From an uncultured Lactobacillus sp. (GTDB lineage: Bacteria > Bacillota > Bacilli > Lactobacillales > Lactobacillaceae), in the NCBI RefSeq assembly GCF_902491705.1, contig NZ_CABUIW010000059.1, positions 1 to 13,028 on the forward strand: a DNA stretch of 13,028 nt, given 5' to 3'. Positions 7,778 to 13,028 of this stretch are shown piece after piece; position 1 is the first letter of the stretch; each line of letters begins with the position of its first letter. The notes under the pieces were generated by a model, which made no database searches, had not been told where the DNA came from, and worked only from the letters and a program-made list of their open reading frames with translations. Position numbers and translations under genes: made by a program.

Positions 7778-9267
7778 TAAACATGGTTCCTACTCTCCCT
7801 ATAAAACCCAACCACAATCATGATCATCACAATCATAGTTGGTAATGCCGCAATAATGGCTACCGATTGAATATTATACATATTACTATTACTGATTAAC
7901 AGCGCCATTGGTAATACCATAAACACAATTGCCCAAAAGCCCCGAATCGCTTTACTGGGTTCTTCTTCGATTGATAAATGCTTATATGAATATTTAGAAA
8001 TAACCATAGTAATGGAATCAAACACTGTCGAATATAAACCAATCATCGCTAATGCTAAAAGAATCAATGCAATTCGATACTGAGGCAATGTTTCCATTAA
8101 CTTAATAGCTACCTGGGCGTAGTTTTGACCATCTGAGATTAATTGAGTAGCGTTGACCAAGCCTCGGACTTGACGAGACATCCCAAAACCACTCAGTACA
8201 ATGAAAGCACAGAAGGTTCCGCCTAGTCCCCAAGCATAACCTCGTAAAACTACATCCTTAATTGTTCGTCCCCGACTAATACTACCAATAAAAAACGGTG
8301 TTGCCACACACCAAACGATCCAATATGACCAGTAGTAGATTGTCCAGTTTTGGGTAAAACCATGGCTATGAGTTATCGTCGCCATCCCGATAAAATTTTG
8401 AGCTAAATTCCCCACTGCCTGGACACCGGCATCAACAATATAACTAAAAGAACCGCTGAAAAGTAAAACATAGAGTAATAAGCCAATAAAGAAGACATAA
8501 CAAATTGTACTTAATCGCGAAATTGCCTTCATTCCAATTACTGAAGCAATCAAATAGATTGAGACAACCACACAAATCAGAAAAATAGACAACTGTTTAA
8601 CTTGATGAATACCAAATAGAGCCCCAACCGTTTGCGACAATAAGGGCATGGACATGGAAAAGGTAGTCGCTGTTCCTGCAATTAAAGCAAAGATAGCGAT
8701 TAAATCAATCAATTTCCCCGCTATGCCATCAGTATATTTACCCAGCAATGGTCGACAGGCTTCTGAAAATTTCTGTCGTTTGTTTTTGGTCACATATAGC
8801 ATATAGGCAAATGCCACCGCTAACATTAGGTAAAACGACCAAGCAATCGGTCCCCAATGAAACAACGAATAAGTTAACGACCATTCCATCGTTGTCCCTT
8901 TTTGCTTGATAAACGGCTCACTGGAATACATTAGCCATTCGCATAAGGCGTAAAAGATAATATCGGCTGACATGGTCGAAGTAAAAATCATGACTCCCCA
9001 GCGAAGGTTTGAATATTCGGGCTTGTCTGTTGAATCACCGAGCTTGATTCGGCCAATTCTTGAAAAAGCAGCGTACAGCGTACTGATAAAGAAGAACAAT
9101 CCCACCAAAATATAGAGAAATGATAATTGATTATTTAAGAATGACCGAATGCCTTCCAAAATGAGTTGTGAATTTTTGGGAAAACGTTCTAATAAAAAGC
9201 TCAAGCCAAAAACAACAATAATCGGAATAGTAACTAAGGACCAGTCAATTTGTTTATACTTTTTCAC
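7777..9267 (-). CDS. BCCT-family transporter, probable choline importer
   Basis: The 496-residue protein has about twelve membrane segments and belongs to the betaine/carnitine/choline transporter family. Recognisable parts are HWGPIAWSFY (137-146), the aromatic substrate-box segment NWTIYYWSYWIVW (307-319) and ISRGRTIKD (330-338). The third-helix stretch, glycine-rich (GMGIG-type) in BetP-like proteins, reads TSTMSADIIFYALCEW here, so the substrate or ion coupling may differ. Because the gene sits directly behind a choline kinase and a cytidylyltransferase, choline is the best guess, in the role that LicB plays in the classic lic systems; betaine or carnitine cannot be excluded. It starts with GTG at 9267, four bases after the preceding stop, with a GAGAGG-type ribosome binding site. 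The short gaps on both sides show it is in the same transcript. Confidence 0.87.
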   Translation of the reverse strand: MKKYKQIDWSLVTIPIIVVFGLSFLLERFPKNSQLILEGIRSFLNNQLSFLYILVGLFFFISTLYAAFSRIGRIKLGDSTDKPEYSNLRWGVMIFTSTMSADIIFYALCEWLMYSSEPFIKQKGTTMEWSLTYSLFHWGPIAWSFYLMLAVAFAYMLYVTKNKRQKFSEACRPLLGKYTDGIAGKLIDLIAIFALIAGTATTFSMSMPLLSQTVGALFGIHQVKQLSIFLICVVVSIYLIASVIGMKAISRLSTICYVFFIGLLLYVLLFSGSFSYIVDAGVQAVGNLAQNFIGMATITHSHGFTQNWTIYYWSYWIVWCVATPFFIGSISRGRTIKDVVLRGYAWGLGGTFCAFIVLSGFGMSRQVRGLVNATQLISDGQNYAQVAIKLMETLPQYRIALILLALAMIGLYSTVFDSITMVISKYSYKHLSIEEEPSKAIRGFWAIVFMVLPMALLISNSNMYNIQSVAIIAALPTMIVMIMIVVGFYRESRNHV

Positions 9268-9271
9268 GATC

Positions 9272-9985
9272 CTATCCTCTCTTAGTCAATTGTTGATCAA
9301 CCCGCTTCAACTGATCGACACTATCAATTTCGATAATATCATTAGTCGCAATTGGCATTACATATAACGAAAACTCATCAAAGTAATCAAACATGGCAAT
9401 ATCATCCCAGTAAATATCGTAATGATGAGCATGTTCAAACTCTGCTTCTAAGTAGTCTTTCAGATGCAGACTATCTTCCGCCTGCCATTTTGATAGGCTA
9501 TATAGGCGCCAACCATGATCATTTCCTGAACGATCGCATCGTAAAATCTTACCATTTTGATCGGGATGCATAATCCATTCATCAGTAAATTGACTAATCT
9601 TCGCTCCGGCATATCCAGAATGGGTAAATTCTCTCTTCAGTAATTTTGGATTCATCACTAATTGATCACCATCGAGGATTACCGTGTTCTTTAATTCATT
9701 ACGAGCCACATACAATGACGAGATATTATTGTACTGGTTATAGTACGGATTATTAATCAGCTTTACTCCTGGATACTTTTCTCCCAGATAATTAAACTGC
9801 TCGGCTAAATAACCGACAACAATTGAAATATCATAAATTCCATTTTGATGCAGTCCCTTAATTACTGATTCAATCATTGGTTTCCCCGCAATCTTAATCA
9901 GCGGTTTAGGCGTTTTATAGGTTAACGGACGCATTCGTGTTCCCAACCCGGCTGCCATAATAATTGCGTTTTCTATTTCTGCCAT
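9272..9985 (-). CDS. licC: LicC-like CTP:phosphocholine cytidylyltransferase
   Basis: A 237-residue cytoplasmic nucleotidyltransferase close in length and pattern to LicC of Streptococcus pneumoniae, which makes CDP-choline from CTP and phosphocholine. Visible motifs: MAAGLGTRMRPLT (10-22) for nucleotide binding, PKP with Lys27, VVGYLAEQFNYL (57-68), YNNISSLY (85-92), LDGD with the metal-binding Asp105/107, YWDD (192-195) and EIDS with Asp221. All residues expected for activity appear present. Its ATG at 9985 lies one base after the stop of the licA-like gene, and its ribosome binding site (AAAGGA) is inside that gene, so the two are translationally coupled. Related enzymes for CDP-ethanolamine or other alcohols cannot be ruled out. 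Confidence 0.85.
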   Translation of the reverse strand: MAEIENAIIMAAGLGTRMRPLTYKTPKPLIKIAGKPMIESVIKGLHQNGIYDISIVVGYLAEQFNYLGEKYPGVKLINNPYYNQYNNISSLYVARNELKNTVILDGDQLVMNPKLLKREFTHSGYAGAKISQFTDEWIMHPDQNGKILRCDRSGNDHGWRLYSLSKWQAEDSLHLKDYLEAEFEHAHHYDIYWDDIAMFDYFDEFSLYVMPIATNDIIEIDSVDQLKRVDQQLTKRG

Positions 9986-9986
9986 C

Positions 9987-11723
9987 TTATTTCCTTTCCA
10001 AGTACCGAAGTACCTTTTGACTGTACTCTTTGGCGTACCGATACTGAGCTAATGAGTATTCACCAAAGTCTAAGCCTAATGACTGCTTATATTCGCACCA
10101 ATTACTCCAAAGCAGGCCACAAATAGCAACATAAGCGTAAATCTTATACCGAATAACCTCACTGACTGAATATTCAAAATATAAATCGATTAAGTGATCG
10201 ATCTGTGACTGATCGTACATTGAGTAAATTGCAAACATGGCAATATCAACATGGGGATCCTGCATTCCAGCATATTCCCAATCGATTAAGAAAATATTCC
10301 CTTGTTGATCAAAAACAAAGTTATCGGCATTGGCATCAATATGACATAACGTCCACTCTTTATCCAACCGCTCAATATATTGCAAGAGCTTTTCCACTTG
10401 TTGCTTAACTTTGCCGTAATCACGATAAGCAGACGGAGCACTGCGTAACTGCTCATACTTATTAATTTGACCAGCTAAATCAAACTGATGATCAACTTTT
10501 AAGCTCTCCTGGTGCATTTGTTTCAATAGGTGCATGCATTGTTGAACATCGTCCCAATTATTAGGATCACAATTTCGGGAGTTTTCAATAAACTCAGTTA
10601 GTTTATAGCCGTTTTGGGGATTCAAATACAAGGTCCGTTCCACATAAGGTAACCCTTTAATCCTTTGATAAACATCGTATTCTTGGTGACGATTAATTAG
10701 TTGACCAGTCCCTGCTCCAGGAATCCGCATGATATACCGTTTCCCCTGACAAGAAAAGATGAAGGAACGATTAGTCATTCCCTTCTTCAAAACGTGAATC
10801 TGGTTAATTGCTTCTCCGGAAACGTTTAACGTTTGTTCAATCACATCAATTGCGTCATTCTTTAAATGATTGGAATTACCATCAAGATCACGTAATTCTT
10901 CATAAGAGTTGATTTCAGCATAATCATGATCATCAACTAAGTTGGCATTAATCACCGAGCCATGAAAGTCTAAAGTCGATTCCCAAAACTGATTAAGTCC
11001 ATCACGAGATTCTACCCGATCAATTAATCGTTGTTTCAATTGCTTTCCTAACTCATTATTCAGGTATGCGAGGCCGACCATTCTATTGCCGTCTTGATTA
11101 ACCGGCTTAATGTTTCCTCGATTAGTTACTTGCCAGTTTGAACCCGAATTAGTTTGTCGACTAAACATATACCATGCTTGATCTTCAAGTTCTGAAAACG
11201 GATTGTTCTTAAACCAAAGATCACACGGAACAATATAACTATTTTCTAAGTAATCCTTAGCCAGATACAATGAATACAGGTTATTCCATTCACCGTATTT
11301 AGTATTAACTACTAATTCAACCCCATATTGATCGATCAAGTATTCATAATGCTCTTTCATAAAGCCAACAACAATTTTAACCCGATTGACCCCTTTAGCT
11401 TGAAGCTGCTTAATCAGGCGCTCAATTAACGGTTCTCCATTAATTTCTAGCAATCCTTTAGGCTCCTCAGTATTAATGGGAACCATCCGCATCCCAAAGC
11501 CAGCAGCTAAAATGACTGCCTGTTGAGGATGGTGATTTTTAATGTACTCTTTTCCATTAATCGTTAGAGACAGCTCCTCATTAAAGAGATTATTCTGCTT
11601 TAACTGATCTAATAACTGATTAACCTTTCCTAAAGAGATATTCAGCTGAATTGCCAAGTCTCTTTGAGTTGCTTGAGGCTTTTTTAATTTTAATTTGAAT
11701 AAATCTAGTAATTGTTTGTTCAT
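9987..11723 (-). CDS. licA: Three-domain protein: winged helix, LicC-like nucleotidyltransferase, LicA-like choline kinase
   Basis: The 578 residues form three parts. Residues 1-62 are a winged helix-turn-helix (QRDLAIQLNISLGKVNQLL). Residues 68-285 are a LicC-like nucleotidyltransferase with ILAAGFGMRM (71-80), Lys89, VVGFMKEHYEYL and WNNLYSLYL; Asp168 is present, but the late metal-binding EID motif reads EIN (Asn272) and YWD reads FWE. Residues 290-578 are a choline kinase like pneumococcal LicA: GMTNRSF, GTGQLINR, the catalytic CHIDANADN (460-468), IDWEYAGMQDP (480-490) and DFGEYSLAQYRYA near the end. The protein should phosphorylate choline; the fused transferase may add CMP, though a separate LicC follows. 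The start chosen is the ATG at 11723 with an AGAGGA site upstream; a GTG at 11768 in the same frame lies upstream of the predicted transcription start and is not used. First gene of the operon. Confidence 0.88.
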   Translation of the reverse strand: MNKQLLDLFKLKLKKPQATQRDLAIQLNISLGKVNQLLDQLKQNNLFNEELSLTINGKEYIKNHHPQQAVILAAGFGMRMVPINTEEPKGLLEINGEPLIERLIKQLQAKGVNRVKIVVGFMKEHYEYLIDQYGVELVVNTKYGEWNNLYSLYLAKDYLENSYIVPCDLWFKNNPFSELEDQAWYMFSRQTNSGSNWQVTNRGNIKPVNQDGNRMVGLAYLNNELGKQLKQRLIDRVESRDGLNQFWESTLDFHGSVINANLVDDHDYAEINSYEELRDLDGNSNHLKNDAIDVIEQTLNVSGEAINQIHVLKKGMTNRSFIFSCQGKRYIMRIPGAGTGQLINRHQEYDVYQRIKGLPYVERTLYLNPQNGYKLTEFIENSRNCDPNNWDDVQQCMHLLKQMHQESLKVDHQFDLAGQINKYEQLRSAPSAYRDYGKVKQQVEKLLQYIERLDKEWTLCHIDANADNFVFDQQGNIFLIDWEYAGMQDPHVDIAMFAIYSMYDQSQIDHLIDLYFEYSVSEVIRYKIYAYVAICGLLWSNWCEYKQSLGLDFGEYSLAQYRYAKEYSQKVLRYLERK

Positions 11724-11741
11724 ATATTCTATCCTCTTACA

Positions 11742-11764
11742 TAAAATTGAACAAAACAATTTTA
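11742..11764. promoter_or_regulatory. Inverted repeat over the operon's -10 box and start site: candidate operator
   Basis: TAAAATTG (11742-11749) and CAATTTTA (11757-11764) form a perfect 8-bp inverted repeat with a 7-base centre. The distal half coincides with the -10 box of the minus-strand promoter, and the other half lies just downstream of the expected transcription start. A protein bound here would block initiation. The winged helix at the N-terminus of the first gene product is the obvious candidate ligand, but this is inference; AT-rich palindromes also arise by chance. Confidence 0.45.
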
Positions 11765-11787
11765 ACACTACTAATAACTATCCACAA
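11759..11787 (-). promoter_or_regulatory. Promoter of the lic-type operon
   Basis: Minus strand: -35 TTGTGG (11782-11787), 17-base spacer, -10 TAAAAT (11759-11764) preceded by TGT, giving an extended -10. Transcription would start near 11751, leaving a leader of about 28 bases with the AGAGGA ribosome binding site. This placement also argues for the ATG at 11723 as start of the first gene. Confidence 0.65.
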
Positions 11788-11804
11788 TCATTGCTAAAAG
11801 TAAA

Positions 11805-11833
11805 TTTACTGTTCTTTATGTCTGGTGTATAGT
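11805..11833 (+). promoter_or_regulatory. Promoter of the divergent glycosyltransferase gene
   Basis: Plus strand: -35 TTTACT (11805-11810), 17-base spacer, -10 TATAGT (11828-11833), about 34 bases before the ATG at 11868. The two divergent -35 boxes are separated by 17 bases, so a regulator bound between them could affect both directions. Confidence 0.6.
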
Positions 11834-11867
11834 TAAATCATTAAAACGTCATGGAAGGAAAGTATTA

Positions 11868-12905
11868 ATGATTAAATTTGTTGCATCTCACCTCTCTGGA
11901 AATGGTGGAACTGAAACAGTGTTAGTCTCAGTGCTTAATCATTTTGCAAAAAGCAACCCAGTTGAATTAATTATTTTTGGGACTCCAGATAATGATTACT
12001 GGTTAAGTAAGTTAAATTCTAATGTAAAAGTTAAAATTATAAATTATTCAGGTAAATTTTCTAAGCTACTCTCTTTCACACAAGAAGCTTTTTCTATTAA
12101 GAAAAATGACCTTCTTATTTCACTTAGTCCATCATTTATTAAACTTTCTTCACTCCTTCGTAAAGCTAAGTTATCAAATTTTAAAATAATTTCCTGGATT
12201 CACTTTTCTCTAGTTGATCAAGATCTTTTTAATCCGCATGACATCACATATGCAGACTACCATTTAGCAATCAGTAATAAAATTAAGAAGCAATTGGTAA
12301 GTTTGGGAGTGGCAGAAAAGAAAATCGCGGTGATTTATAATCCTATCAATCAAGAACGTATTTGGCATTTCCAGCAACATGATGGAGTTAATATTGCCTA
12401 TATCGGTAGGATCTCTTTTAAAGGCCAAAAAAATCTGAAAGAACTTTTTGACGGTTTGAAAAATTCTTCTAATACTAACCTATTTATAGTGGGGAATGGT
12501 TCAAAAAAAGAAATAGCAAAATGTAAGAACTATATCGACAAGAATCAAATTACTTCAAAAGTTACTTGGGCTGGCTGGCAGAAAGATCCGTGGCACTACC
12601 TTAAAGATAAGAACATTGATGGAGTAATCTTAACCTCTAACTTTGAAGGCTTACCAATGGTTTTCTTAGAGTCAATTTCACGTGGTGTTCCTGTCATTTC
12701 CAGTCAATTTGACGGTTATGATGATGTGGTTAAAGACAAGATCAATGGTTTCTCCTATGAACCAGGCAACATTGATAAACTTACTGAAATAATTGGTAAA
12801 ATTAAAGATATTAAAGACAAAAAGAAAACTCAAAATAGTATTAATGAATTCTACAATGATAATTATTTCGCTAAACTAGATGATATTATTAAGCAAATAT
12901 GCTAA
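11868..12905 (+). CDS. GT4-family glycosyltransferase, RfaB/WaaB-like
   Basis: A 345-residue cytoplasmic or membrane-associated retaining glycosyltransferase with the GT-B fold. The N-terminal domain has the glycine loop SGNGGTETV (10-18) and ISWIHFSL; the C-terminal domain has IAYIGRISFKGQKNLKELFDGL-type sequence (from 176), WAGWQKDPW (234-242) and the EX7E donor-binding motif with Glu260 and Glu268 (EGLPMVFLE). The pattern, including ADYHLAIS followed by a conserved GVAEKKIAVIYNP stretch, is strikingly like the LPS 1,6-galactosyltransferase RfaB of Gram-negative bacteria, so a hexose, perhaps galactose, from a UDP-sugar is a plausible donor. In a Gram-positive host the acceptor would be a glycolipid, teichoic acid or exopolysaccharide precursor. 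ATG at 11868 with GGAAGG nine bases upstream. It is divergent from the lic-type operon, shares its control region, and is followed by a strong terminator. Confidence 0.87.
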   Translation: MIKFVASHLSGNGGTETVLVSVLNHFAKSNPVELIIFGTPDNDYWLSKLNSNVKVKIINYSGKFSKLLSFTQEAFSIKKNDLLISLSPSFIKLSSLLRKAKLSNFKIISWIHFSLVDQDLFNPHDITYADYHLAISNKIKKQLVSLGVAEKKIAVIYNPINQERIWHFQQHDGVNIAYIGRISFKGQKNLKELFDGLKNSSNTNLFIVGNGSKKEIAKCKNYIDKNQITSKVTWAGWQKDPWHYLKDKNIDGVILTSNFEGLPMVFLESISRGVPVISSQFDGYDDVVKDKINGFSYEPGNIDKLTEIIGKIKDIKDKKKTQNSINEFYNDNYFAKLDDIIKQIC

Positions 12906-12906
12906 A

Positions 12907-12989
12907 AAAGGGGCTGTGACATAAGTCTCTTTAAACAAGAGAACCGTTCGGAATTTCAATTTGAAATTCTGAGCGGTTCTTCTTTTTTT
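12907..12989 (+). repeat. Probable dispersed intergenic element containing the terminator
   Basis: The stretch AGGGGCTGTGACATAAGTC followed by a long AGAACCG...CGGTTCT hairpin resembles a small element that I recall from intergenic regions in lactobacilli and relatives (a GGCTGTGACATAAGTC-like lead sequence then a hairpin). Only one copy is in this window, so the repeat nature cannot be shown here. Confidence 0.35.
12940..12989 (+). terminator. Strong intrinsic terminator after the glycosyltransferase gene
   Basis: Arms 12940-12957 and 12963-12980 form an 18-bp stem with two G-U pairs and no mismatch, a 5-base loop AATTT, and a tail TCTTTTTTT. It starts 34 bases after the stop codon. The minus strand also folds, with T-rich sequence beyond, so it may work in both directions if a gene converges from the right. 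Confidence 0.9.
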
Positions 12990-13028
12990 AGAATTAATAC
13001 TAAATATAGATAGCCTACCGGCGATCTT
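12990..13028. other. Right edge, no gene supported
   Basis: The last bases hold no complete gene. On the minus strand a frame ending GATCGCCGG TAG (stop at 13016-13014) could be the end of a converging gene, which would fit a bidirectional terminator, but three codons are too few to support a call. Confidence 0.2.

Noticed and set aside
11724..11768. GTG start at 11768 adding 15 residues to the winged-helix/licA fusion
   Set aside because: It lies upstream of the predicted transcription start and has no ribosome binding site; the ATG at 11723 has one.
1..13028. CRISPR array, tRNA, rRNA or riboswitch
   Set aside because: No regularly spaced repeats, tRNA-like cloverleaf or conserved leader was seen; intergenic spaces are all shorter than 200 bases.

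Overview
The window looks like a chromosomal segment of a low-GC Gram-positive bacterium of the Lactobacillaceae, probably Limosilactobacillus-like. This rests on the AT-rich sequence, strong AGGAG/GAAAGGA ribosome binding sites, the TTG and GTG starts, a Firmicute-style prfC, and a terminator element of a kind I recall from lactobacilli and relatives. The species call comes from memory of the proteins, not from a search.

Layout. Bases 1-55 may be the outer end of an insertion sequence that lies mostly outside the window. Two minus-strand units follow. The first (from about 3440 down to 78) is prfC, peptide chain release factor 3, followed after 21 bp by a polytopic membrane protein of the PTPS-related/GT-C-like type. 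The second (11723 down to 3556) is a tightly packed six-gene operon ending in a hairpin at 3497-3533. In transcription order it encodes: a three-domain protein (winged helix, LicC-like nucleotidyltransferase, LicA-like choline kinase); a stand-alone LicC-like cytidylyltransferase; a BCCT-family transporter; a second PTPS-related membrane protein; an acyltransferase-3 protein; and a DUF6056/GtrII-like membrane protein. A divergent gene at 11868-12905 (+) encodes a GT4 glycosyltransferase resembling the LPS galactosyltransferase RfaB/WaaB. It ends in a very strong hairpin terminator.

How it fits together. The kinase, cytidylyltransferase and transporter form a lic-type route: choline is taken up, phosphorylated and activated to CDP-choline for decoration of a surface glycan. 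The membrane proteins, the acyltransferase and the divergent glycosyltransferase would build or modify that glycan. No LicD-type phosphocholine transferase is visible here, so the acceptor and the final step are unknown.

Main discovery. The two longest apparently intact frames of the membrane genes at 6059-7540 and 3556-4737 are not complete genes. Each real gene starts upstream at a good Shine-Dalgarno plus ATG (7764 and 4907). Each is broken early by the same lesion: a run of exactly six G on the coding strand that needs one more G to restore the frame. These are the only two runs of six or more G/C that I found in the window. Restoring seven G gives proteins of 568 and 450 aa; the first nearly matches its intact 566-aa paralogue at 78-1778. 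This suggests a pair of homopolymer contingency (phase-variation) switches inside a phosphocholine operon, echoing the repeat-controlled licA of Haemophilus, although homopolymer under-calling during sequencing has to be excluded. A second discovery is an 8-bp perfect inverted repeat lying over the -10 box of the operon promoter, next to a first gene that carries its own winged-helix domain.
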